A stretch of 64,000 nucleotides of DNA from Nocardia jinanensis (GCF_014645735.1 NZ_BMMH01000016.1:1-64000); one strand, 5' to 3'; shown: positions 32,499-41,761, counted from the stretch's first letter. Notes: generated by a model from the letters alone, not told the origin. Program-made: numbers and translations.

Positions 32499-34798
32499 CG
32501 CGTGCGGTGGATATGGCGTTCGAGCCGGATGGTGACGGCCTTGGACACCGGGGTGTTCGACCGCGCCGCCACATGGCCGAGGGGTACCAGCGGGTTCGTC
32601 TCGGGATAGTAGGCGGCGGCATTACCGCGGGGCGTCGAATAGGCCACCACCCGGAATCCCTCTACCCGCCGGTCGATCCCGTCGGTCCACTCCGAGACCA
32701 GGTCGACCAGATCACCGTCGCGGAAACCGAGTTCGGCGATATCCCCGGCGTTGACCAGGACCACCCGGCGGCCGTGGTGCACTCCGCGATAGCGATCGTC
32801 GAGACCGTAGATGGTGGTGTTGTACTGGTCGTGGCTGCGCAGCGTCTGCAGGATCAGCCGCCCCGCCGGTACCGGTACCCAGCTCAGCTCGTTCACCGCG
32901 AAATTGGCCTTCCCGGTGGCGGTCCGGAATTCGCGGGTATCGCGCGGCGGGTGCGGGAGCACGAAACCGTTGCGCTGCCGGACCCGGGTGTTGTAATCGG
33001 CGCAGCCGGGCACCACCCGGGCGATGGCGTCGCGGACGAGGTCGTAGTCGCCGCGAAACTGCTCCCACGGCACCGGATGGCCGGGCCCCAGTAGCGCGTG
33101 GGCGAGTTCACAGACGATCGCGACCTCGCTGCGCAGTTCCGGGCTCACCGGATTCAGCCGGCCGGTGGACAGATGCACCATCGACATCGAATCCTCCACC
33201 GAGACCTGTTGTCGCACACCGTTCTGGATATCCAGGTCGGTGCGGCCCAGGGTGGGCAGGATCAACGCGGTGGCCCCGTGGACGACATGGCTGCGGTTGA
33301 GTTTGGTGGAGACCTGTACGGTCAGCGCGCAACCGCGCAGTGCCGCTTCGGTGACCGCGGTATCGGGTGTGGCGGCGACGAAATTGCCACCCATACCGAA
33401 GAAGACGCGGGCGTGGCCATCGCGAAGTGCCCGGATCGCGGCGACGGTGTCGTAGCCGTGCGCGCGTGGACTGGTGATACCGAATTCGCGATCGAGCGCG
33501 CCGAGGAAGGATTCGGGAACCTGCTCCCAGATGCCCATGGTGCGGTCGCCCTGCACATTGGAATGCCCGCGGACCGGGCACAGACCCGCGCCCGGTTTCC
33601 CGATCATGCCCCGGGCGAGTAGCAGATTCGCCGCCTCCTCGATGGTGGCCACCGCATGGGTGTGCTGGGTGAGGCCCATGGCCCAGCACACGATGGTGCT
33701 CTTCGACCCGGCCAAGAGTTCGGCGGTGCGGCCCAGTTCGTCGCGGGACAGCCCGGTCGCGGTGAGCACGGTATCGAGGTCGACGGCGCGGATATGTCGT
33801 TCGTAGTCGGTGAATCCCGCGGTGTGTCCGTCGATGAAATCGCGATCCAGTACGGTACCGGGCGCCCGGTCCTCGGCCTCGAACAGCAGTTTCGCCAGAC
33901 CCTGGAACAGGGCCATATCGCCGCCCAGGCGGATCTGCAGGAAATCGTCGGCGATATCCACGCCGGTGGTCAGACCCCGCACGGTCTGCGGATCGCGAAA
34001 GCCGATCAACCCGGTCTCGGGCAGGGGATTGATCGCGACGATCCGCGCGCCCGCCTTCTTGGCGTCGGCGAGAGCGCTGAGCATCCGCGGATGATTGGTG
34101 CCCGGGTTCTGCCCCGCGACCAGGATCAGCTCGGCGGCCGCGAAATCGTCGATGGTCACCGAGCCCTTGCCGATACCGATCGAACCGGTCAGCGCGGTGC
34201 CCGAGGATTCGTGACACATATTGCTGCAGTCGGGCAGATTGTTGGTCCCGAAGCTGCGGACCATCAGCTGGTAGAGGAACGCCGTTTCGTTGGCGGTCCG
34301 GCCCGAGGTGTAGAAGACGGCCTCGTCCGGGGAGTCCAGATCGCGGAGCTGATCGGCGATGAGCCGGTAGGCCTCGTCCCAGGGGATGGGGGAGTAATGG
34401 GTATCGCCTGGACGCAGCACCATCGGATGGGTGAGCCGGCCCTGGCGGCCCAGCCAGTACCCGGAGCGGTCGGCGAGGTCGGCGATCGAATACCGGGCGA
34501 AGAACTCGGGCCCCACCGTGTCGAGCGTCGCCTCCTCGGCGACGGCTTTCGCGCCGTTCTCACAGAATTCGGCGGGCCGGCGGTGACCGGTCGGCTCCGG
34601 CCACGCGCAGCCCGGACAGTCGAACCCGTGCACCTGATTGACCCGGGCCAGGGTCCGCGCGGTGCGGGCGACACCCATATCGGATACCGCGCGCCGCAAC
34701 GCCACGGCGACCGCTGTGACCCCGGCAGCCTGCTCCTTCGGTGGAGTGACGGTCAGTTCGGACTCGTCGATATCGTCGGTCGGGGCGTTGCGCTGCAT
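32495..34798 (-). CDS. molybdopterin oxidoreductase, FdhF/YdeP family
   Basis: A 767-residue bis-MGD molybdoenzyme of the FdhF/YdeP group. It has three N-terminal cysteines (Cys61, Cys64, Cys79), fewer than the usual four for a [4Fe-4S] site. The segment CSNMCHESSGTALTGS places Cys195 where FdhF has its selenocysteine Mo ligand. ILVAGQNPGTNHPR and GAGLCPVRGHSNVQGDR are cofactor-binding regions. E. coli YdeP is linked to acid resistance; whether this enzyme oxidises formate is unknown. No NADH-binding or membrane subunit gene is adjacent. ATG 34798 is chosen as the start of the family N-terminus. Confidence 0.92.
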   Translation of the reverse strand: MQRNAPTDDIDESELTVTPPKEQAAGVTAVAVALRRAVSDMGVARTARTLARVNQVHGFDCPGCAWPEPTGHRRPAEFCENGAKAVAEEATLDTVGPEFFARYSIADLADRSGYWLGRQGRLTHPMVLRPGDTHYSPIPWDEAYRLIADQLRDLDSPDEAVFYTSGRTANETAFLYQLMVRSFGTNNLPDCSNMCHESSGTALTGSIGIGKGSVTIDDFAAAELILVAGQNPGTNHPRMLSALADAKKAGARIVAINPLPETGLIGFRDPQTVRGLTTGVDIADDFLQIRLGGDMALFQGLAKLLFEAEDRAPGTVLDRDFIDGHTAGFTDYERHIRAVDLDTVLTATGLSRDELGRTAELLAGSKSTIVCWAMGLTQHTHAVATIEEAANLLLARGMIGKPGAGLCPVRGHSNVQGDRTMGIWEQVPESFLGALDREFGITSPRAHGYDTVAAIRALRDGHARVFFGMGGNFVAATPDTAVTEAALRGCALTVQVSTKLNRSHVVHGATALILPTLGRTDLDIQNGVRQQVSVEDSMSMVHLSTGRLNPVSPELRSEVAIVCELAHALLGPGHPVPWEQFRGDYDLVRDAIARVVPGCADYNTRVRQRNGFVLPHPPRDTREFRTATGKANFAVNELSWVPVPAGRLILQTLRSHDQYNTTIYGLDDRYRGVHHGRRVVLVNAGDIAELGFRDGDLVDLVSEWTDGIDRRVEGFRVVAYSTPRGNAAAYYPETNPLVPLGHVAARSNTPVSKAVTIRLERHIHRTR

Positions 34799-34975
34799 AC
34801 CGCCATTGTGCGCGCGCAGCCGACCGCCGGGAAAGGCGACCGTCACGTCGGCGACTCGGAGCCCTACGGGGACCAGGGCACAGTGGTGCGCCGCGAGCGG
34901 GATCGATACCAGAGGTGGTTCCGGCAGCGCATGAAGCGAGCCGTTCGGACCAGGCTTGATGTCGCGGCGGGGCGA

Positions 34976-36082
34976 TCAGGCACCGTGATAGGTGAGGACC
35001 TGTTCGCTGATGCGGATCCGGCCGCCCGGCGGGAGTTCGGTCGGTGACTGACTGATCCGCGTCCAGCGCGGTTCGCCCGGGGTGGAGACGAATGTTCCGG
35101 CCGCGGTGCCGGCGTCGCGGAGGAAGACCTTCCCCGCATCCACCGACAGGTAGGCGTGTACCCGGGAGATGTGCCGGTCGCGTTGGAGGACCAGGGGTGC
35201 GGCCGTTTTGCGGCGCACCGATTCGTCCACCGAGGGCCCGCGGCCGATGACATAGGCGCGGTCGAGCGGGTAGGCGGTACCGTCCTCGGCCACCAGGGCG
35301 GGCGCGGCCGGATGTTGCGGTTCGGCGGTGTGCGCGGGGGTGTGCAGATGTGGTCGCGCCGATTCCTTGCGCAGCCGGATCGGCTGAGCTTCGGCGCGCA
35401 TCGGCGCCGGTGCGGCCGACCATGCCCGGGTGCCGGGTAGCGGCTCGGGGGTGGGGGCTGCTTCGGCCGGACCGGTACGCGGCCCGGACCGCGATTCGAG
35501 TTCCGGCTCGCTCGCGGCGAGCCCGGCCGGAGCGGTCGCGGCGGGCTCATAGGACGCCGCCGCTTTCTTCGCCGGTGTGGCGGCGTGGTGCTGGTTCTGG
35601 GATTTCCGCCGCACCGCGGCCTTGATGACGAATCCGCCGCCGGGGACGACGCCGGCGCGCAGATCTGTCCGCGGGTACGGCGTGACCCGGCCGTCGGATC
35701 CGGGGCCGACGGTCAGCGTCCGTACCGGGTCGCGGACTATCTCGTCCACCCAGGTGAACGCGCGGGCGCCGACGAGCCGCCGGGAGCCCTCCGCGCCGGA
35801 GATCATCGCGGAAACCGGACCGCGCAGTAGTACCAGGGTCCCGTCGGCGGTGGGTGCGACCAGCCCGAACGGTGGTGGCTCCGAACCGGTACCGAAGACG
35901 ACCGCCGCGAGCCGCTGCGCGATGGCCGCGCCGGGGTGTTCGGCGTCCGCCACTGCCTCGACAGCGCCGAGAATCCGCTCGCTGGACGCATTGGCACCCA
36001 CGAGGTAGATCACGACATCGCCGAATCGCGCGACCAGGCCCTCGCCCGGTGCGATCCCGATAGTGGACGTATCAACGCGCAC
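34976..36082 (-). CDS. FHA-domain protein
   Basis: The 368-residue protein has an N-terminal region of about 170 residues with a repeated beta pattern (VVIYLVGANASSERILGAVE, then GTLVLLRGPVSAMI), a Pro/Ala-rich linker (about 195-265) and a C-terminal forkhead-associated domain (about 275-368) with the phosphothreonine-binding elements VIGRGPSVDESV, HISRVHAYL and AGTFV. It should dock a Thr-phosphorylated partner of a Ser/Thr kinase, but no kinase gene adjoins it. The GTG start at 36082 has AGGAAGGAG 6 nt upstream. The exact function is unknown. Confidence 0.82.
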   Translation of the reverse strand: MRVDTSTIGIAPGEGLVARFGDVVIYLVGANASSERILGAVEAVADAEHPGAAIAQRLAAVVFGTGSEPPPFGLVAPTADGTLVLLRGPVSAMISGAEGSRRLVGARAFTWVDEIVRDPVRTLTVGPGSDGRVTPYPRTDLRAGVVPGGGFVIKAAVRRKSQNQHHAATPAKKAAASYEPAATAPAGLAASEPELESRSGPRTGPAEAAPTPEPLPGTRAWSAAPAPMRAEAQPIRLRKESARPHLHTPAHTAEPQHPAAPALVAEDGTAYPLDRAYVIGRGPSVDESVRRKTAAPLVLQRDRHISRVHAYLSVDAGKVFLRDAGTAAGTFVSTPGEPRWTRISQSPTELPPGGRIRISEQVLTYHGA

Positions 36083-36216
36083 CCGCGGCTCCTTCCTGGC
36101 GCACCACCGGATCCAGCATAGATGCGAATCCGTTACCCGGCCTATGAGATGGTTGCGGCGGACCGCCGGATGGGAGGCCGGGGCGTCCGCTCGCACGGGA
36201 CAGGAAGAAGGAGCTC

Positions 36217-36366
36217 ATGCCGCTCAGCACATCGGACGAGCGCACCGCCCTGATGGCCGTCGATCCGCAGCACGGGGTGCTGTGCGGATTTCCGGTGCTG
36301 CGTGAAATCGGGGCAACGGCCGAGATCCGGGCATCGCGGTGCGTCTCCCGGTCGGGTGCGGCGTGA
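36217..36366 (+). CDS. possible 49-residue peptide coupled to a GNAT gene
   Basis: ATG 36217 is preceded by AAGGAG at a tight 3-nt spacing and opens a 49-codon frame whose TGA overlaps the GTG of the next gene (GTGA, 36363-36366). The peptide (LMAVDPQHGVLCGFPVL in its middle) faintly resembles the first strand of cysteine hydrolases, so it may be a remnant, a leader peptide or noise. No family can be assigned. Confidence 0.35.
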   Translation: MPLSTSDERTALMAVDPQHGVLCGFPVLREIGATAEIRASRCVSRSGAA

Positions 36367-36896
36367 TCCGGGCGGCCGGTGCCGTGGATATCCCGGTGCT
36401 GCAGGAGATCGAGGTGCGGGCGGGAGAACCGTTCGCCGCGGTGGGGATGGACGCGATCGCCGGTGACGAACCACTCGCGGCCGAGGTGCTGGGCGAATTC
36501 GTCCTGGACGATCGCGCCTGGGTCTGGGAGGAGAAGGGCCGGGGACCGGTGGGTTACCTGATCGTGAGCATCGTCGACGGGAACGCGCATATAGATCAGG
36601 TCTCGGTACTGCCCGAATACCGTGGGGCGGGGATCGGCCGTCGCCTGATCGACCGCGCGGTGCGCTGGGCCGCCGACCATCGGCTGCCCGCGATAACGCT
36701 CACCACCTTCATCGAGGTGCCGTGGAACGGGCCCTACTATCGGCGACTGGGTTTTCGTTACCTCGATCCGGCCGCGGAGCCCCCGGAGTTGCACGCGTTG
36801 CGGGCGGCCGAGATCGCGCACGGTCTCGATCTCTGGCCCCGCTCCTGTATGTGGGCCGCCGTCGGGACCTGGGAATACGCTCAGTTCATCCGGTAG
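36363..36896 (+). CDS. GNAT-family N-acetyltransferase
   Basis: A 177-residue acetyl-CoA-dependent acetyltransferase. The acetyl-CoA loop is QVSVLPEYRGAGIGRRLID (motif A, R/QxxGxG/A), with the acceptor-side strand YLIVSIVDGNAHI before it and the motif B segment PYYRRLGFRYL after it. GTG 36363 gives the typical GNAT opening VIRAAGAVDIPVLQEIE and overlaps the stop of the short upstream frame. The substrate is unknown. The 3' end overlaps the glpD stop by 11 bp (convergent). Confidence 0.85.
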   Translation: MIRAAGAVDIPVLQEIEVRAGEPFAAVGMDAIAGDEPLAAEVLGEFVLDDRAWVWEEKGRGPVGYLIVSIVDGNAHIDQVSVLPEYRGAGIGRRLIDRAVRWAADHRLPAITLTTFIEVPWNGPYYRRLGFRYLDPAAEPPELHALRAAEIAHGLDLWPRSCMWAAVGTWEYAQFIR

Positions 36897-38439
36897 CGCC
36901 GGCCACCGCGGCGACGGCCGCGGCGTGGGCGGCCGCGCGGTCGGCCGGAACCAGGCCGATACGGGTGCGGCGGTCCAGGAGATCGGCCGCGTCGAGGGCG
37001 CCCTCCTGCTCGAGTGACCAGACGAACTCCGCTGCCAGTACATCCGCGCCGGGCGCGACCGGTTCGGCCAGTTCGGGGTTCGCGGCGGCGAGCGTGACGA
37101 TCGCGGGAGCTTCGGCACCGTAGCGTTCGATGAGGAGCTGAGGTGCGGCGAGCCGGTCCCGGGCCACCCCGCCGACCGCGCCGGTCAGCGGTAGCTCTCG
37201 CGTCCGGCAGGGCCCCGCCCACAGTCCCGCGTGTGCGATGGCCGCGTCGACGGCGTCCTGTGCCATCTTGCGGTAGGTGGTGAGTTTGCCGCCGACCACC
37301 GTCACCAGCCCGCTCGGCGCGGTGAGGACAGCGTGTTCCCGCGAGATATCGGCCGTACTGTCGCCCGCCGTACGCAGCAGCGGCCGCAGCCCGGCGTAAC
37401 TGCCACGGATATCGATGTGGGTCAGGGGGATACGCAGCACCGTGTTGACGGTATCGAGCAGGAAGTCGATCTCGGCGCCGGTGGGCCGCGGTTCGTCGGG
37501 GACCGGCCCGGGGGCGTCCTCGTCGGTCAACCCGAGGTAGACCCGCCCGTGTGGGGCCGGCAGGGCGAAGATGAAACGGCCCACGGCGCCGGGTACCGGT
37601 ACGGTCAGCGCCGCGGTGAGTCCGCCGAAGGCGGCGGCGTCGAATACCAGATGGGTGCCCCGGCTGGGGCGCAGTTCGATGGTGGTGTCGACCTGGTCCG
37701 CCCAGACGCCGGTCGCGTTCACCACCGCCGCGGCATGCACCTCGAGGGTTTCGCCGGTCAAGGTGTCGCGTAGGAGGGCCCGGTTCCCGGCGGCCTCCTC
37801 GGCGGCGACGCGGGTCAGTACGGTCGCGCCGTGGGCGGCGGCGGTACGCGCCAGTGCGACCACGAGTCGCGCGTCGTCCACGAGTTGTCCGTCCCAGGCC
37901 TGCAGGCCGCCGCGGAGCCCGTGCTGCCGCACCGTCGGCGCCAGCCGCAGTGCCTCGGCCCGGGTCACCCGCCGGGAGCGCGGCAGTAGCGCGCCCGGTG
38001 TGCCCGCGGCGGCGCGCAGCCCGTCGCCGGCCAGGAAACCCGCGCGGATGAGGGCTCGGGTGGACAACCCGATCTCCGGGAGCAGGGGGACCAGTTGCGG
38101 TAGCGGTCGCACCAGGTGGGGAGCGGTGCGGCGGAGCAGGATTCCGCGCTCGACCGCGCTCTCGTGCGCGATACCTACCTTCCCGCTCGCCAGGTAGCGC
38201 AGCCCGCCGTGCACAAGTTTCGAGCTCCACCGGCTGGTCCCGTGGGCGAGATCGTGGCGTTCCACCAGCACGGTGCGCAGCCCGCGAGTGGCCGCGTCGA
38301 GCGCTACTCCGGCGCCGGTCACCCCGCCGCCGATCACCAGTAGATCGATATTCGGATCGTCGCCGAGGGCTGTGAGTTCACGCAGCCGGCGATGCGCGTT
38401 CAACGCGGGTCCCGAGGTGGGGAAAGGGTTCTCGGCCAT
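36886..38439 (-). CDS. glpD: aerobic glycerol-3-phosphate dehydrogenase
   Basis: A 517-residue FAD enzyme that oxidises sn-glycerol 3-phosphate to dihydroxyacetone phosphate and passes electrons to quinone at the membrane. It has the FAD-binding start IDLLVIGGGVTGAGVALDAA, the family motif GTSRWSSKLVHGGLRYL, and IRGSYAGLRPLL plus VVGGKLTTYRKMA towards the C-terminus. The order glpD-tetR-flavoprotein-lipid kinase matches M. tuberculosis Rv2249c-Rv2252, so this is the glpD1-type copy. No glpK or glpF is nearby. Confidence 0.95.
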   Translation of the reverse strand: MAENPFPTSGPALNAHRRLRELTALGDDPNIDLLVIGGGVTGAGVALDAATRGLRTVLVERHDLAHGTSRWSSKLVHGGLRYLASGKVGIAHESAVERGILLRRTAPHLVRPLPQLVPLLPEIGLSTRALIRAGFLAGDGLRAAAGTPGALLPRSRRVTRAEALRLAPTVRQHGLRGGLQAWDGQLVDDARLVVALARTAAAHGATVLTRVAAEEAAGNRALLRDTLTGETLEVHAAAVVNATGVWADQVDTTIELRPSRGTHLVFDAAAFGGLTAALTVPVPGAVGRFIFALPAPHGRVYLGLTDEDAPGPVPDEPRPTGAEIDFLLDTVNTVLRIPLTHIDIRGSYAGLRPLLRTAGDSTADISREHAVLTAPSGLVTVVGGKLTTYRKMAQDAVDAAIAHAGLWAGPCRTRELPLTGAVGGVARDRLAAPQLLIERYGAEAPAIVTLAAANPELAEPVAPGADVLAAEFVWSLEQEGALDAADLLDRRTRIGLVPADRAAAHAAAVAAVAGATG

Positions 38440-38538
38440 TTGTTTCTCGGCACGGCGCCCGCCGCGAGGACGGGGCGGACGGTCGCGGGTGGCGACCGCC
38501 GGGGTGCGCCGGGCGCTACTCCTTCCTGGAAGGTGGGA

Positions 38539-39132
38539 TCACGGGGCGAGATAGGTATCGAGGGCGTGCCGCAGTTCGGTGTCGAGGGCGGGACCGTCGA
38601 GCAGATGGGTGACCGTGGCTGCCGATTGCACCGCGGACTGGGTGATCAGCAGCACCATGGCGGCCAACCGGCCGGGTTCGCCGGCTCGTACCGAACCGTC
38701 TGCCTGACCCGCCTGGATCTCGGTGGTGAACAGGTCGAGCAACTGCCGCTGGTTGCGGCCCAGCCGCCCGAACACGTAGGTCAGCATCAAGTCGGTATCG
38801 GTGCGGAAGATCTTGCCGAACAGTGGGTTCGACCGGACCTCGGCCGCGCCGGTCACCACTCCGGTGACCAGCCGGTCGCGTGCGAGCCCGCCGGTGGGCA
38901 CGGCTTCGGCGATGATCTCGCGCAGTTCGCGCACGAGTAATTCGGCGACCAGGGCGCGGCTGTCGGCCCACCGCCGGTAGACCGTGGGCCGGCTGACACC
39001 GGCCCGGCGGGCGACCTCGGTGAGTGTGGTGCGCCGGACCCCGAATTCCGCGACACAATCGCGCGCCGCGTCGAGGATCGTCTGCTCGACGGGCGCGGTG
39101 CCGGGGTCCGGGGCGGCTGTGCCGGTGGACAC
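38539..39132 (-). CDS. TetR-family regulator of the glpD/AGPS-like locus
   Basis: A 197-residue TetR protein with the helix-turn-helix at about 20-60 (GVRRTTLTEVARRAGVSRPT, VYRRWADSRAL). GTG 39132 has GAGG 8 nt upstream; ATG 39177 would lie inside the palindromic operator and 15 bp from the divergent start, so the shorter form is preferred. It sits between glpD (same strand) and the divergent flavoprotein gene, as Rv2250c does in M. tuberculosis, and likely represses the whole locus. Confidence 0.85.
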   Translation of the reverse strand: MSTGTAAPDPGTAPVEQTILDAARDCVAEFGVRRTTLTEVARRAGVSRPTVYRRWADSRALVAELLVRELREIIAEAVPTGGLARDRLVTGVVTGAAEVRSNPLFGKIFRTDTDLMLTYVFGRLGRNQRQLLDLFTTEIQAGQADGSVRAGEPGRLAAMVLLITQSAVQSAATVTHLLDGPALDTELRHALDTYLAP

Positions 39133-39165
39133 GGGCTCGACCTCATCTCCGGTTCGGGTTACTGC

Positions 39166-39182
39166 TTGACAATGCATGTCAA
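39166..39182. promoter_or_regulatory. TetR-type operator in the divergent promoter
   Basis: TTGACA-ATGCA-TGTCAA is a 17-bp site with perfect 6-bp arms. It lies 10 bp before the flavoprotein ATG and 33 bp before the TetR GTG. Each arm also reads as a -35 hexamer for one strand. Confidence 0.55.
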
Positions 39183-39192
39183 ACTGTAACGC

Positions 39193-40830
39193 ATGACCAG
39201 TGAGCAAGGCGAACCTGTGGCGAACTCGGGGTCGAGCGCGGGGCGACCGGATATGGTGTGGGACGCCTGGGGCGTCGCCTCCGGGCACACCCCGCTGCCC
39301 GAGCGGATCCGTGGCCTGCTGACGCAGGTGTTCGGGGTCTCCGGGGAGCCGGCGCCGCGTCGTGATGAGGGCGATGTGCCGCTCCGGCCGCCGGTCCTGT
39401 CCCCGGATCGGCGGGCCGGTCTGGCGCAGCTCGTCGGTGCCGCCCACCTCTCCAGCGAACCGATCGACCGGTTGCGGCATGCCGGCGGCAAGAGCACACC
39501 CGACCTGCTGCGACGGCGCGACCCGGCCCCGCAGGACGCACCGGACGCCGTGATTTTCCCGGCCGATCACGACGAGGTCGCCGCCGTGCTCGCCTACTGC
39601 TCGGACGAGGGCATCGCCGTAGTGCCCTTCGGGGGTGGCACCAGCGTGGTCGGCGGTCTCGACCCGGTCCGCGGCGATTTCGGCACCGTGATCGCGCTGG
39701 ACCTGCGTCGGTTGGACGCGCTGCTGGACTGCGACCCTGTCTCCGGTACCGCGGCCTTCGGCGCCGGTGTCACCGGACCGCGTGCCGAGCAGTTGCTCGC
39801 CGAGCACGGGCTCTCGCTCGGTCACTTCCCGCAGAGTTTCGAATTCGCCAGTATCGGGGGGTTCGCCGCGACCCGATCCTCGGGTCAGGCCTCCGCGGGA
39901 TACGGCCGGTTCGACGATATGGTCCAGCGGATCCGGGTGGCGACACCCACCGGCGACCTCGTACTCGGCCGGGCGCCCGCCTCGGCCGCCGGACCCGATC
40001 TGCGTGAACTGTTCGTCGGTTCCGAAGGCACTCTCGGTGTGCTCACCGAGGTCACGGTCCGGGTGCACCCGGTACCGGAGACCACTACCCATATGGCCTG
40101 GTCCTTCCCGGATTTCGAAACGGGAACGGCCGCGTTGCGGGCGGTCGTGCAGACGGGTGCCGCGCCGACGGTGCTGCGGTTGTCCGATGAAGCAGAAACC
40201 GGGTTGAACCTGGCCCGGGCCGGGAATGTAGCCGGGGCATCGGTTGCCGGTTGCCTCGCGGTGACGACCTTCGAGGGCACCGCCGCGCACACCGCCGCCC
40301 GTGGTGCCGAGGCCGCGGCCCTGCTGCGTGCCGCCGGCGGCACCGCACTCGGCCCCGAACCGGCCCGGGAGTGGCAGCACGGTCGTTTCGCGGCGCCCTA
40401 CCTGCGTGATGCGCTACTGGATGCCGGGGTGCTCTGCGAAACCCTGGAAACCGCGACCACCTGGAGCGCGCTGGCCGATCTGAAGGCGAAAGTGACAACC
40501 GCCCTCACCGATTCACTGACCGCCCAGGGCGCACCGGCCCTGGTGATGTGCCATATCTCGCATACCTATCCGACCGGCGCGTCGCTGTACTTCACCGTCG
40601 TCGCCAAACTGCTCGACGAGCCGATCGCCCAGTGGCGGGCCGCGAAAACGGCCGCCGGTGATGCCATCGCCGCCGCCGGCGCCACCATCACCCACCACCA
40701 CGCCGTCGGGGCCGACCACCGGGCCTGGCTGCCCGCCGAAATCGGCGACCTGGGGATCCGGGTGCTGCGCGCCGTGAAACGCGAGATCGACCCGGCCGGG
40801 ATCCTCAACCCTGGCAAACTGCTGCCATGA
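39193..40830 (+). CDS. FAD-linked oxidase, alkyldihydroxyacetonephosphate synthase-like
   Basis: A 545-residue flavoprotein of the vanillyl-alcohol-oxidase fold. It has the PP-loop FAD-binding segment VVPFGGGTSVVGGLDP, then GVTGPRAEQLL, GGFAATRSSGQASAGYGRF and ELFVGSEGTLGVLTEVTVRV. The C-terminal ITHHHAVGADH motif is the His-rich active-site loop of ADPS/AGPS, which swaps an acyl for an alkyl chain on acyl-DHAP. Bacterial members are found in genomes that need not make ether lipids, so the substrate is uncertain. It is followed by a lipid kinase with a 4-bp ATGA overlap. Confidence 0.9.
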   Translation: MTSEQGEPVANSGSSAGRPDMVWDAWGVASGHTPLPERIRGLLTQVFGVSGEPAPRRDEGDVPLRPPVLSPDRRAGLAQLVGAAHLSSEPIDRLRHAGGKSTPDLLRRRDPAPQDAPDAVIFPADHDEVAAVLAYCSDEGIAVVPFGGGTSVVGGLDPVRGDFGTVIALDLRRLDALLDCDPVSGTAAFGAGVTGPRAEQLLAEHGLSLGHFPQSFEFASIGGFAATRSSGQASAGYGRFDDMVQRIRVATPTGDLVLGRAPASAAGPDLRELFVGSEGTLGVLTEVTVRVHPVPETTTHMAWSFPDFETGTAALRAVVQTGAAPTVLRLSDEAETGLNLARAGNVAGASVAGCLAVTTFEGTAAHTAARGAEAAALLRAAGGTALGPEPAREWQHGRFAAPYLRDALLDAGVLCETLETATTWSALADLKAKVTTALTDSLTAQGAPALVMCHISHTYPTGASLYFTVVAKLLDEPIAQWRAAKTAAGDAIAAAGATITHHHAVGADHRAWLPAEIGDLGIRVLRAVKREIDPAGILNPGKLLP

Positions 40831-41753
40831 CTCGCCGCAACGCAGCGGATTCCCGGGAAGTGCGTACGGTCGCCGTGGTGACCAACCCGGCCTCCGGCCA
40901 GGGCCGGGCGCGCGAGGCCGCCCGCACAGTCGTAGACCGGCTCTCCAGCGCGGGGATCGAGGTCGTCGAGATCCACGCGCCCTCCGCCGCGCGGACCCGC
41001 GAACAGGTGCGCGAGGTGGTGCGCGGCGCGCCCGACGCGGTCGTCTGCGTGGGCGGCGACGGGCTGGTCAACACGATTCTGGATCCACTGGCACATTCGG
41101 GTGTCCCGTTGGCTCTCGTCCCGGCGGGTACCGGCAACGATCTGGCGCGTGAACTGGGTATCGCCGACGAACCGGGCCACGCCGCGGAACTGGTCCGGTC
41201 CGGCCGGTCGCGCACCATCGATCTGGGCCGGTTGGAACCGGCCGGGCACGACCCGATGTGGTTCGCCACCGTCGCGTGCACCGGCTTCGATGCGCGAGTC
41301 ACTCTGCGCGCCAACCGGATGCGGTATCCGCGCGGCCGGTCCCGCTATACCTTCGCCGCGGTCGCCGAGATCGCCCACGGTATCGCCGTGCCCTACCGGA
41401 TCGCCCTGGACGGGCCGTCGGCGGAGGTGATCACCACCGACGCGCTACTGGTCGCGGTGGGTAACACCACCACCTACGGCGGTGGGATGCTCATCTGCCC
41501 GGATGCCCGGTGCGACGACGGACTGCTGGATGTGACCGTCGTCGGCAAGGTCTCGCATCTGGAGATGCTGCGGATCCTGCCCGCGCTGTCGGCGGGAAAG
41601 CGGATCGAGCATCCCGCGGTGGCCCAGTACCGCGCCGAATCCCTGAGTTTGAGCGCCCCCGGCGCTCCGGCCACCGCCGATGGCGAACCCGCGGGCCGGC
41701 TACCGCTGACCGCGCGCGCCGAACCAGGGGCGCTCACCGTGCTGACGCCCTGA
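40827..41753 (+). CDS. diacylglycerol/lipid kinase (DagK-like)
   Basis: A 308-residue lipid kinase of the DGKc fold. It has the N-terminal AVVTNPASGQGRA, the nucleotide loop VVCVGGDGLVNTIL (GGDGL where most have GGDGT) and PLALVPAGTGNDLARELGIA. The M. tuberculosis homologue Rv2252 phosphorylates diacylglycerol and feeds phosphatidylinositol mannoside synthesis. The overlap with the flavoprotein gene and the shared locus with glpD suggest a joint role in making or recycling phosphoglycerolipid precursors. Confidence 0.9.
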   Translation: MTRRNAADSREVRTVAVVTNPASGQGRAREAARTVVDRLSSAGIEVVEIHAPSAARTREQVREVVRGAPDAVVCVGGDGLVNTILDPLAHSGVPLALVPAGTGNDLARELGIADEPGHAAELVRSGRSRTIDLGRLEPAGHDPMWFATVACTGFDARVTLRANRMRYPRGRSRYTFAAVAEIAHGIAVPYRIALDGPSAEVITTDALLVAVGNTTTYGGGMLICPDARCDDGLLDVTVVGKVSHLEMLRILPALSAGKRIEHPAVAQYRAESLSLSAPGAPATADGEPAGRLPLTARAEPGALTVLTP

Positions 41754-41761
41754 CGCCGGAA

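Noticed and set aside
39133..39177. Longer N-terminus for the TetR at 38539-39132
   Set aside because: ATG 39177 lies inside the palindromic operator, whereas GTG 39132 has a good ribosome site.
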